Assembly (NCBI GenBank): GCA_945837185.1
Contig: CAMAMZ010000079.1
Location: 1-9,219, forward strand
Length of the DNA: 9,219 bases
Direction: 5' to 3'
Source: an uncultured Bacteroidales bacterium
Lineage (GTDB): Bacteria > Bacteroidota > Bacteroidia > Bacteroidales > Bacteroidaceae
In this document: positions 1 to 7,107 of the stretch, in pieces
How positions within the stretch are numbered: position 1 is the stretch's first letter
Layout of the letters: each line of letters starts with the position of its first letter
The notes under the pieces: model-generated
The model's database searches: none
The model's input: only the letters and a program-made list of their open reading frames with translations
What the model was told of the DNA's origin: nothing
Position numbers and translations under genes: made by a program

Positions 1-2168
1 CTGCCGACCATATCATCAACGGCAACAAACACGACAACTTCTGGGAGATGGGCGACACCGGTCCTTGCGGCCCTTGCTCTGAAATCCACCTCGACTCGCG
101 TACAGCTGAAGAGAAAGCTTTGGTACCGGGCCGTTCCCTTGTCAACAAAGACAATCCTCAGGTCATAGAAATCTGGAACATCGTCTTCATGCAGTTCAAC
201 CGCAAGGCCGATGGCTCGCTCCAGCCCCTCACCATGAACGTCATCGATACCGGCATGGGCTTTGAGCGCTTGGTACGTGCCATCCAAGGCAAGAACTCCA
301 ACTACGATACCGATATTTTCCAACCCGTCATCAAGGAGATATCACGCTTGTCGGGCAAGACTTATGGTCAAGATGAAGATGTGGATGTGGCCATGCGTGT
401 CATTGCCGACCATCTTCGTGCCGTGTCATTCTCTATTGCCGACGGACAGCTTCCCGGCAATGCCAAGGCAGGTTATGTCATCCGACGCATCCTGCGCCGT
501 GCGGTGCGTTATGCCTATACCTTCCTGCAGCAGAAAGAGGCCTTCCTCTACAAGCTCCTGCCTGTATTCATCGGTGAGATGGGAGGGGCTTATCCCGAAC
601 TCACAGCCCAGCGCGAACTCATTGCCCGGGTGATGAAAGAGGAAGAGGATTCCTTCCTGCGCACCCTCGACAAGGGTATCACACTCCTCTCCAATGCCAT
701 CGAGAACATGAAGGCACAGAACAACACCGTATTGGATGGTGCCCAGGCTTTCCGTCTCTTTGATACCTATGGCTTCCCCCTCGACCTCACCCAGCTCATT
801 TGTCGTGAGCATGGTCTCACCGTCGACGAGGCGGGCTTCACGGCAGAAATGGAGCAACAGAAAGCACGTGCCCGCAATGCTGCGAGTGTGGAGAACGGTG
901 ATTGGGAAACGATTCTGGAAGGTGAGCAGCAGTTTGTGGGCTACGACTTTACCGAACACGAATGCCATATCCTTCGCTACCGTAAGGTTACCCAGAAGAA
1001 ACAAACCTTCTATGAGCTGGTGCTTGACTACACTCCGTTCTATGGCGAAATGGGTGGTCAGGTAGGCGACAGTGGTGTCCTGGTAAGTGAAAACGAAACC
1101 GTCACCATCGTCGACACGAAGCGCGAGAACAACCAAAGCATTCATATCGTGCGACAGCTGCCCCAACAGCTGACAGCAGACTTCATGGCGTGTGTCGATG
1201 TCGACAAGCGTCAGGCCAGTGCAGCCAACCACACCGCCACCCACTTGCTCGACTATGCCCTGAAACAAGTGTTGGGCAATCATGTGGAACAAAAGGGTTC
1301 TTATGTCAGTGCCGACACACTCCGTTTCGACTTTTCTCATTTCCAGAAAGTAACCGACGAGGAATTGCGACAGGTGGAGCGCATGGTGAACACCCTCATC
1401 CGTCAGGACATCCCCCTCGATGAGCACCGCAACATGCCTTTGGAAGAAGCCAAGCAAATGGGTGCCATCGCATTGTTCGGAGAGAAATACGGCGACACGG
1501 TGCGTGTGGTTCGTTTCGGTCCTTCCTGTGAGTTCTGTGGTGGCATCCACGCTGCATCAACGGGGCATATCGGCATGTTCAAGATTGTTTCCGAGAGCAG
1601 CGTAGCCGCCGGCATCCGCCGTATTGAAGCCCTCACCGGCAAGAACTGCGAAGAAATGATGTATGCCCTTGAGGACAATATCAAAGCCGTGCGGGCCTTG
1701 TTCAACAATGCCAACGACCTGCGTTCTGTCATCACCAAATACATCGAAGAGCACGATGCCATGCGCAAGCGCATCGAGCAGTTCCAGGCACAGGCTGTGG
1801 AGCGCACCAAGGATATGCTCGTTGCCAAGGCACGCACCCTCAACGGTGTCACCGTGGTCAGCGCTGTCCTTCCCTTGTCTCCTCAATCGGCCAAAGACCT
1901 TGTATTCAAGATTCGTCAGGCCATTCCTAACCAGTTGCTGTGTGTCATTGGTACCACCGACCATGACAAGCCTCTGCTGAGTGTCATGCTGAGCGACGAT
2001 ATGGTGAGCGAGCATAAGTGGAATGCCGGACAGATGGTGCGCGGAGCTGCCCATCTCATCCAAGGTGGTGGCGGTGGCCAACCGCACTATGCCACAGCAG
2101 GAGGTCGCAATGCCGATGGTCTTAGCGCCGCAGTCGATTTGGTAATTGAGAACGCTGTCAATTCCTAA
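1..2168 (+). CDS. alaS: alanyl-tRNA synthetase, 5'-truncated by window edge
   Basis: This cytoplasmic enzyme charges tRNA-Ala with alanine and edits mischarged Ser/Gly. The reading frame is open from base 3, giving 721 visible residues before the TAA. The family is usually about 870-880 residues, so roughly the first 150, including class II motif 1, lie outside the window. Seen in order: the DNFWEMGDTGPCGPCSEIH active-site segment (about 33-90), class II motif 3 with GMGFERL (near 255), the editing-domain signature TPFYGEMGGQVGDSG (near 1032), the zinc-site HTATH (His codons 1230 and 1242) paired with C-GGI-H (Cys 1536, His 1548), and the glycine-rich C-Ala stretch GGGGGQPHYATAGGRN (near 2063-2110). 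All expected editing and zinc ligands are present, so it looks functional. It converges on the helicase gene, with a long hairpin between them. Identification is secure; only the true start cannot be seen. Confidence 0.98.
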   Translation, partial: ADHIINGNKHDNFWEMGDTGPCGPCSEIHLDSRTAEEKALVPGRSLVNKDNPQVIEIWNIVFMQFNRKADGSLQPLTMNVIDTGMGFERLVRAIQGKNSNYDTDIFQPVIKEISRLSGKTYGQDEDVDVAMRVIADHLRAVSFSIADGQLPGNAKAGYVIRRILRRAVRYAYTFLQQKEAFLYKLLPVFIGEMGGAYPELTAQRELIARVMKEEEDSFLRTLDKGITLLSNAIENMKAQNNTVLDGAQAFRLFDTYGFPLDLTQLICREHGLTVDEAGFTAEMEQQKARARNAASVENGDWETILEGEQQFVGYDFTEHECHILRYRKVTQKKQTFYELVLDYTPFYGEMGGQVGDSGVLVSENETVTIVDTKRENNQSIHIVRQLPQQLTADFMACVDVDKRQASAANHTATHLLDYALKQVLGNHVEQKGSYVSADTLRFDFSHFQKVTDEELRQVERMVNTLIRQDIPLDEHRNMPLEEAKQMGAIALFGEKYGDTVRVVRFGPSCEFCGGIHAASTGHIGMFKIVSESSVAAGIRRIEALTGKNCEEMMYALEDNIKAVRALFNNANDLRSVITKYIEEHDAMRKRIEQFQAQAVERTKDMLVAKARTLNGVTVVSAVLPLSPQSAKDLVFKIRQAIPNQLLCVIGTTDHDKPLLSVMLSDDMVSEHKWNAGQMVRGAAHLIQGGGGGQPHYATAGGRNADGLSAAVDLVIENAVNS

Positions 2169-2188
2169 TCCTGCTCATATCATATAGT

Positions 2189-2254
2189 ATTCCCCAATTT
2201 CCTTTCATCCTGCCTGGCGCCATTCTGCCAAACGGTGAAAGGAAATTGGGGAAT
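2189..2254. terminator. 19-bp perfect inverted repeat, probable bidirectional terminator
   Basis: The left arm attccccaatttcctttca (2189-2207) is the exact reverse complement of the right arm (2236-2254), with a 28-base loop. The loop contains the 8-base palindrome TGGCGCCA (2215-2222) and can form a short inner tggc/gcca stem (2215-2218 with 2227-2230). It begins 21 bases after the alaS stop and ends 53 bases beyond the helicase stop, which is where a shared terminator for two convergent genes would sit. A strong T-tract is missing on both sides (only aattt follows on +), so termination by this stem is inferred, and an mRNA 3'-end stabiliser is an alternative. Confidence 0.55.
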
Positions 2255-2256
2255 TT

Positions 2257-2307
2257 GCTTGCTGCAAGCCCGCACTTAGCAGGGCCCGACCCTCCGGCAG
2301 CCAGGGT
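2257..2307. other. cluster of small GC-rich hairpins after the helicase stop
   Basis: Between the long inverted repeat and the helicase stop codon there are short palindromic pieces: gcttg-ctg-caagc (2257-2269), the gggccc palindrome (2282-2287) and accct/agggt with a 9-base loop (2289-2293 with 2303-2307). On the minus strand they come directly after the helicase TGA, so they may help end or protect that transcript. No T-tract follows any of them. There is no coding potential or RNA gene in the 139-base gap. Confidence 0.25.
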
Positions 2308-3759
2308 TCACTGCTTGGGCCAGTTCACGATATACAGGCACGATGAAGCACGCGTAAAGGCAGTATAAAGCCAGTGATAATAATCGGCCGTCATCATCTC
2401 CGGCAACACATAACCTTGGTCCACATACACATGCTCCCACTGCCCACCCTGTGCCTTATGACAGGTAACGGCATAGGCAAACTTCACCTGCAGCGCATTG
2501 TAATGCACGTCATCACGCAAACAGCGCATCCGCTCCGCCTTGGTAGGCACATCCGCATAATCTTCCAGCACCCGCTCACGCAAGGTCTCCACCTGCTCCT
2601 TCGACAAGGCAGGCGCCTCCGCATATAGGCTGTCTATCACCACCGTGGTCTGCACCTCATAGTTGTCATAGTCGGGAAACTGCAGCCACACATCGGCAAA
2701 GGTAAAGTCGTAAAGGGTTCGCTGCCTTCGCACACGTTGCACCACACAACGGTCGCCATTGGCCAGGAAGTCGAAAGGAGGGCGCTCCGTGTCTTTGTTG
2801 CCACAGATGGCACCATAATGGTTCTTGGCTATCATCAGCCAATCACCCGAGGCCAGTTCCTCCTCCCTGTCCAGCACCCTGTTCCTGATACCCATATTAT
2901 AGCGTATGGCCTGCTTGTTGCTGCGCACCACCACCATGGTCTCCTCCATGCCCACCTGCCGATAGCTGTTTTCCAACTGCTCCACAAAGTCACTCCCCGA
3001 AATCATCTTGATGTCGGCAAACCGTGCCGCAACCAATGCCGGGAGCAATCCCTCCACCCCCGTGGCAAGGAGCTGCCTCACCAAGGTGGCATTATACAAG
3101 ATGCCACTATCCTGGCGTTGCCGCAGCACCTGTGTCATATCACACGCATACACCTGTAGGCCATAACCACCCAGCACGGCACTATCTAAGGCGGGCGATA
3201 CCTCTTCGCCTATCGGGGGCAACTGTGCTGCATCCCCTATCAGCCACATCCTGCAGTTGCGTCCGCCATAAACATAACGCACCAAATCATCCAACAGGCG
3301 TCCGCTCCCAAACATATAGCCCCCGCCATTAGCAGAAAAAAGATTCTCGAAACTGCTTTGATTGGCTATCATCGAACACTCATCCACGAGAAACAGCGTG
3401 TCGGCATGCAGATTCTCTTGCAACAGAAACTGTCCCTCCCCTGAGGCAAACGACCGTTCTCTGTATATCTTGCGATGAATGGTCAGGGCACGATGACCGC
3501 TATAAGCCGACAACACCTTGGCGGCACGCCCCGTAGGAGCCAACAGCACCAGTTTCTGTCCTACAAGCGAAAGCGTTCTGATCACTGCCCCCGCCAACGA
3601 GGTCTTGCCGGTTCCTGCCGCACCCTTCATCACCATAACAGACCCATGTCCTCTGTCTGCCATAAACTGCGTCAACACCCGCAAAGCCTGTTCCTGGTCG
3701 GCAGTAGGAGTAAATCCCAACTGCGCCACAACCCGTTTCATGAATTCTTCTTTTGTCAT
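2308..3759 (-). CDS. RecD-like superfamily 1 DNA helicase (AAA family ATPase)
   Basis: An ATP-driven DNA helicase of 483 residues related to the motor part of RecD, probably working in DNA repair or recombination in the cytoplasm. Motifs in order: Q-motif-like FTPTADQEQAL (16-26), Walker A GAAGTGKTS (46-54), motif Ia LLAPTGRAAK (72-81), Walker B DECSM (126-130), motif III GDAAQLPPIG (175-184), the V/RSNKQA stretch (276-284), TCHKAQGGQW (432-441) and motif VI YTAFTRA (465-471). It lacks the extra N-terminal domains of full RecD/RecD2, so it is the short, stand-alone form common in Bacteroidota. A TTG codon at 3777 would add six residues, but the ATG at 3759 was chosen because it leaves a normal leader of about 28 bases behind the predicted promoter. 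No RecB/RecC partner is adjacent, so its physiological role is inferred from the family only. Confidence 0.93.
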   Translation of the reverse strand: MTKEEFMKRVVAQLGFTPTADQEQALRVLTQFMADRGHGSVMVMKGAAGTGKTSLAGAVIRTLSLVGQKLVLLAPTGRAAKVLSAYSGHRALTIHRKIYRERSFASGEGQFLLQENLHADTLFLVDECSMIANQSSFENLFSANGGGYMFGSGRLLDDLVRYVYGGRNCRMWLIGDAAQLPPIGEEVSPALDSAVLGGYGLQVYACDMTQVLRQRQDSGILYNATLVRQLLATGVEGLLPALVAARFADIKMISGSDFVEQLENSYRQVGMEETMVVVRSNKQAIRYNMGIRNRVLDREEELASGDWLMIAKNHYGAICGNKDTERPPFDFLANGDRCVVQRVRRQRTLYDFTFADVWLQFPDYDNYEVQTTVVIDSLYAEAPALSKEQVETLRERVLEDYADVPTKAERMRCLRDDVHYNALQVKFAYAVTCHKAQGGQWEHVYVDQGYVLPEMMTADYYHWLYTAFTRASSCLYIVNWPKQ

Positions 3760-3790
3760 CTTTCGTCCCTTCGCCAATCAGCTTGTCAGA

Positions 3791-3821
3791 CAAAAGTACA
3801 CATTTCCCCGTTTTCAACAAA
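3791..3821 (-). promoter_or_regulatory. Bacteroidota-type promoter for the helicase gene
   Basis: Read on the minus strand there is a -33 box TTTG (3821-3818), a 19-base spacer and a -7 box TACTTTTG (3798-3791). This matches the Bacteroidota consensus TTTG-N19-21-TAnnTTTG. Transcription would begin near 3787, about 28 bases before the ATG at 3759 and only about 10 before the alternative TTG at 3777, which favours the ATG as the start. Confidence 0.6.
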
Positions 3822-3871
3822 AAAAAGGGCAAAAAAACGCTATACGGTATGACTGAAAAGATTTTTTTCGC

Positions 3872-3879
3872 TAATTTTG
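3872..3879 (+). promoter_or_regulatory. -7 box TAATTTTG for the membrane protein-DUF3822-rsmD operon
   Basis: TAATTTTG fits the Bacteroidota -7 consensus TAnnTTTG and is the only such box upstream of the operon in the divergent gap. No TTTG is found at the expected -33 distance; a T-run (3862-3868) lies between. The box ends only five bases before the ATG at 3885, so the transcript would have almost no leader. Confidence 0.45.
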
Positions 3880-3884
3880 CAACC

Positions 3885-4367
3885 ATGAATTCATTGCTTC
3901 CAACAAAGCTCTTCCTTGTGCTTTGCACGCTACTATTGGCCATCATGTGCTTGTTGAGCATCCGCCAACCGCTCACCTTCCAAAACGAACGTGCCCGGCG
4001 GGAGAAAGTCGTAGCAAGTCGTTTGCTGCTGATTCGTTCGGCCGAAATGCGTTACAAGGCAGCGAAAGGTGTGTTTTGCGCCTCTTTCGACACCCTTGTG
4101 CATGAGGGATGGATAGCCGACTCCCTGCAATTCATTCCCTATAGCGGGGGCAAGCGCTTTACCCTCTCGGCCACTGTTCTCAACACGTTGGGTGGCCAAA
4201 CGGTGCCTGTCATGGAATGTGGCGCGCTTTACGATGATTTCTTGCAAGGCATGGACCGTCGGCAGATTGAATTGCTCAACCAAAAGGCCATCTCCGCAGG
4301 TGCCTTTCCGGGCATGAAATTCGGAGATTTGACTAAAAACAATGACAATGCAACAAACTGGAATTAA
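3885..4367 (+). CDS. membrane-anchored hypothetical protein with pilin-like N-terminal half
   Basis: I cannot assign a function to this 160-residue protein. What is seen: a short N-terminus with one Lys, a single hydrophobic segment (about residues 8-26) with no lipobox or clear cleavage site, then a charged amphipathic helix (about 33-58) leading to an AEMRYKAAKGVF-ASFDTL pattern (53-71), and a mixed C-terminal half ending in an Asn-rich tail. It is probably anchored in the inner membrane with the bulk outside the cytoplasm. The helix followed by Y...G.F...L resembles the core of type IV pilins and pseudopilins, but the prepilin GFTLIE motif is absent. Similar small proteins precede DUF3822-type genes and rsmD in Bacteroides as I recall. 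It overlaps the next gene by 26 bp and is likely co-transcribed. An in-frame ATG at 3849 would add 12 residues, but it lies upstream of the predicted promoter box, so 3885 is preferred. Confidence 0.8.
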   Translation: MNSLLPTKLFLVLCTLLLAIMCLLSIRQPLTFQNERARREKVVASRLLLIRSAEMRYKAAKGVFCASFDTLVHEGWIADSLQFIPYSGGKRFTLSATVLNTLGGQTVPVMECGALYDDFLQGMDRRQIELLNQKAISAGAFPGMKFGDLTKNNDNATNWN

Positions 4368-5163
4368 CATAGAAGGACGTCAGGCTAAGGTGGTATTGCG
4401 CATTGGCGAAACCAGTCTTTCTTTCGCTGTCGCTGACAGTGAGACGGAAACGGGCGTAGCCTTTGAACCCTATACCGTAAGGAGCGGCATATCAACCGCT
4501 GCCAACCTGCGGGAGGCTTTCAAAAATGCCCCCTTGCTGCAACGTGGGCACCGTCGGGCACATGTGCTGTTAGACACCGATTTCCTGCTGGTACCTGCCG
4601 AAGAGTTCAATGCCGAAACGGCAGCGGTGTTCTTTCACCAAACCTACACGGGTCATGAAGGGTGCGTGGTGCTGCATCAGTCCCTCCCCGATTTGAATGT
4701 GGTGGTGGTGTTTGCCATCAACAAAGATTTGAAGACTGTGATTGAAGACCGCTATGAGGAAGTGCGGTTTTCGCATAGCTGCGTGCCGGTGTGGCTGTTC
4801 TTCCATAATCGCGACCATGGCGCAAACAGCCACCGCCTCTATAGCTATTTTCACGACAACAAGATGATGGTGTGCTGCTTTGAGAAAGGGAGGTTCAGCT
4901 TTTGCAATACCTTTAAGGCAGAGAGCTCGCGCGATGCCGTCTTCTACCTGCTGTATGTATGGAAACAGCTGGGCTTAGATGGAGGTCGCGACGAACTGCA
5001 TCTCTCGGGTGCCATCCCGTCACCTTGGATAGAAGACACCCTGCACCGCTATGTGCATCGTGTATGCCCCATCAACCTGTCGGCATGCTTCAATCGCGCC
5101 CCCATCACCCGTATGAAACAAATGCCATTCGATATCATCACATATTACATGAAAGGGAAATGA
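4342..5163 (+). CDS. DUF3822-type family protein
   Basis: This is a 273-residue soluble protein with no signal peptide or membrane segment. Its length, its position directly before rsmD and sequence such as LLVPAEEF (82-89), VVFAIN (122-127), F-NTF (187-191), DAVFYLLYVWKQLGL (198-212) and ELHLSGAIP (218-226) match my memory of DUF3822, a Bacteroidota family of unknown function. The strand pattern, with a repeated beta hairpin, a 'pa-E-F' element and a late L-L-SGA strand, recalls the actin-like cytoplasmic domain of PilM/GspL. No clear ATP-binding phosphate loops were recognised, so this is inference. The start at 4342 lies inside the preceding gene (26-bp overlap), and a second ATG at 4348 is equally possible. 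Its stop overlaps the rsmD start (ATGA), so all three genes are probably translated from one message. Confidence 0.75.
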   Translation: MTMQQTGINIEGRQAKVVLRIGETSLSFAVADSETETGVAFEPYTVRSGISTAANLREAFKNAPLLQRGHRRAHVLLDTDFLLVPAEEFNAETAAVFFHQTYTGHEGCVVLHQSLPDLNVVVVFAINKDLKTVIEDRYEEVRFSHSCVPVWLFFHNRDHGANSHRLYSYFHDNKMMVCCFEKGRFSFCNTFKAESSRDAVFYLLYVWKQLGLDGGRDELHLSGAIPSPWIEDTLHRYVHRVCPINLSACFNRAPITRMKQMPFDIITYYMKGK

Positions 5164-5711
5164 GAGTCATCACCGGTATATATAAAGGTAGGCATTTCGA
5201 TGTGCCCCGTTCCTTCAAGGCACGCCCCACCACCGACTTTGCCAAGGAAAACTTGTTTAATGTGCTTACTGGCTACATGGATTTTGAAGGCATCCGTGCC
5301 CTCGACCTCTTTGCCGGCACAGGCAGCATCTCCATCGAACTGCTGTCGAGGGGAGCCTCGCAGGTGGTGAGTGTAGAGGCCGACCGCGACCATGCACGCT
5401 TCATCCGGCAGTGTATGGAGAAATTAGGCACCCACAACCACCAGCTCATCAAGGGCGATGTGTTCCGCTTCCTGAAGCAATGCCATCTACAGTTCGACTT
5501 CATCTTTGCCGATCCTCCCTATGCCCTGCCCAATTTGGCAGAGCTGCCCGAGCAAATTCTCTCGCACCACCTCCTGGCAGCAGATGGCCTGTTGGTAGTG
5601 GAACATGGCAAGGATTACGACTTCTCCGCACATCCCTGCTTCATCTCCCACCGGGCCTACGGCAGTGTCAACTTCTCGCTGTTCAAAGCAATGGAGAAAA
5701 CAGCCGAATGA
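5160..5711 (+). CDS. rsmD: 16S rRNA (guanine966-N2)-methyltransferase RsmD
   Basis: This enzyme transfers a methyl group from S-adenosylmethionine to N2 of G966 in 16S rRNA during small-subunit assembly. The 183-residue product has the usual family length and all main marks: the N-terminal RVITGIYKGR (2-11), RPTTD (22-26) before ENLFNVL, the SAM-binding DLFAGTGSISIELLSRGA (49-66), the acidic VEAD end of the next strand (72-75) and the catalytic DPPY (118-121). The start at 5160 overlaps the stop of the DUF3822-type gene as ATGA, which suggests translational coupling, and the reading frame upstream of this ATG does not resemble the family. The last 29 bp are shared, antisense, with the end of cls. 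Identification is secure; the site number follows from the E. coli homologue. Confidence 0.96.
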   Translation: MRVITGIYKGRHFDVPRSFKARPTTDFAKENLFNVLTGYMDFEGIRALDLFAGTGSISIELLSRGASQVVSVEADRDHARFIRQCMEKLGTHNHQLIKGDVFRFLKQCHLQFDFIFADPPYALPNLAELPEQILSHHLLAADGLLVVEHGKDYDFSAHPCFISHRAYGSVNFSLFKAMEKTAE

Positions 5712-7107
5712 TTCCTTCCCACAAACGCGGGAAGAAGCGATGGCTGAAATAAGGTGCATCGGGCGTGAGCAGCACACTCTTCTTCTGGTCCTCGATAAAT
5801 ATGTTTTTCAGTTTCAACGCCATGTCTTTCCCATAGAAAAAGACATTGCCCTCGAAGTTATTCTCAAAACTTCTGAAATCGATGTTTGTTGAACCACAGG
5901 TGCACACCCTGTCGTCGCACACCAACATCTTGGAATGTAGGAATCCCTCCTGATAGAGGAACACCTTCACTCCGGCCTCCACCACTTGCGACACAAAAGA
6001 GCGACTGGCCCAGTCGGTGAAGAAAGCATCGGCATGGCGTGGCAGCATCAGTCTGACATCCACCCCGGCCTTAGCCGCCGTACAGAGTGCGAAGAGCACA
6101 GGATCCGTAGGCATGAAATAAGGAGTCTGCATAAACACATAAGAGCGTGCTTCCATCAATATCCGCACATACCCCTGCATAATTTCCGGCCACGGCATCA
6201 TCGGACTGGCCATCACCACCTGCGCTATCGTTCCTGTATCAGGCATGGCAGGCATAGGCGGATAATACTTGCGGTTTGTGATGAGCGTGCGGTCTACGAA
6301 ATACCAGTCAATCAGGAAAGCCCGCTGCAAGGCATACACCACAGGTCCACGCAACTGCACATGCAAATCGTGCCAAGGCATGTTCCCACGCCCTTTCACA
6401 TAACGCAAGGCAATGTTCATCCCCCCTATAAATCCCGTCTGCCCATCTATCACACAGAGTTTGCGGTGGTTGCGGTAGTTCACCTTACTGGTAAAAGCAG
6501 GAAAGCGCACCGGCATGAAAGCATGCACATCCACCCCACCCCTTCTCATCCGTTCAAACAGCGAACGGCGGGTTTTCCAGCATCCTACATCGTCATATAC
6601 CACGCGCACCTCCACACCCGCTCTGGCTTTATCTATCAGCACATCCGCAATGAGTCGTCCCAGCGCATCATCGTCGAAGATATACGACAACAAGTGAATA
6701 TGGTCTTTCGCCCTTCCCATGGCAGCTATCAAAGCCAAAAAGAAACGATGGCCATCCGTATACACCACCGTGTCGTCCACCTTAAACGGGAGAGCCTCAT
6801 GCTGATAGGCAAAGAGATGCATAAGCGTTCTGTTCCGTTCCGGCAACACCAACGGCTCCTGCTCCGCAAACTCCAGCATGCTCCGCTTCGTCAACTGGTT
6901 GATGCTTCGCTCGCTAATCATACGCTCCTTGCGCGTATCTTGCCCGAAGAAGAAATAGCAAATCACGCCCACCACCGGAATAAAGCACAGCACCAACAAC
7001 CACACCAAGGTCTTTGTCGGCGTACGCTTGGTCATCAACACCTTTACCATCACCGCAAGCACGATGAGCGTATAGGCAGTCAGGCAGATAGGCAAGAGAT
7101 AGTTCAT
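5683..7107 (-). CDS. cls: cardiolipin synthase, phospholipase D superfamily
   Basis: This membrane enzyme joins phosphatidylglycerol with a second phospholipid to make cardiolipin. The 474-residue protein begins with two hydrophobic segments (about 4-24 and 33-54) forming the usual PLDc N-terminal hairpin, then two PLD domains. The first HKD motif is H214-K216-D221, followed by GFIGGMN, and the second is H391-K393-D398, followed by GSTNIDFRSFENNFE. Both catalytic motifs are intact and the length is typical of bacterial ClsA-type enzymes. Its ATG overlaps the dnaG stop (ATGA, 7104-7107), so it is probably translated by coupling with the primase message and has no promoter of its own that I can see. 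Its 3' end runs 29 bp into the opposite strand of rsmD, leaving no room for a separate intergenic terminator. Substrate preference cannot be read from the sequence. Confidence 0.95.
   Translation of the reverse strand: MNYLLPICLTAYTLIVLAVMVKVLMTKRTPTKTLVWLLVLCFIPVVGVICYFFFGQDTRKERMISERSINQLTKRSMLEFAEQEPLVLPERNRTLMHLFAYQHEALPFKVDDTVVYTDGHRFFLALIAAMGRAKDHIHLLSYIFDDDALGRLIADVLIDKARAGVEVRVVYDDVGCWKTRRSLFERMRRGGVDVHAFMPVRFPAFTSKVNYRNHRKLCVIDGQTGFIGGMNIALRYVKGRGNMPWHDLHVQLRGPVVYALQRAFLIDWYFVDRTLITNRKYYPPMPAMPDTGTIAQVVMASPMMPWPEIMQGYVRILMEARSYVFMQTPYFMPTDPVLFALCTAAKAGVDVRLMLPRHADAFFTDWASRSFVSQVVEAGVKVFLYQEGFLHSKMLVCDDRVCTCGSTNIDFRSFENNFEGNVFFYGKDMALKLKNIFIEDQKKSVLLTPDAPYFSHRFFPRLWEGIIRLFSPLL

Noticed and set aside
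426..1550. 374-codon open frame antisense to alaS
   Set aside because: It lies wholly inside a well-conserved synthetase, shows no recognisable domain and is explained by the GC-rich third positions of alaS.
3760..3777. TTG start adding six residues to the helicase
   Set aside because: It would leave only about ten bases after the predicted promoter, and family members as I recall start near the ATG at 3759.
4959..5159. N-terminal extension of the rsmD frame
   Set aside because: The frame is open upstream, but these residues overlap the DUF3822-type gene, do not resemble RsmD, and the family begins at the ATG at 5160.
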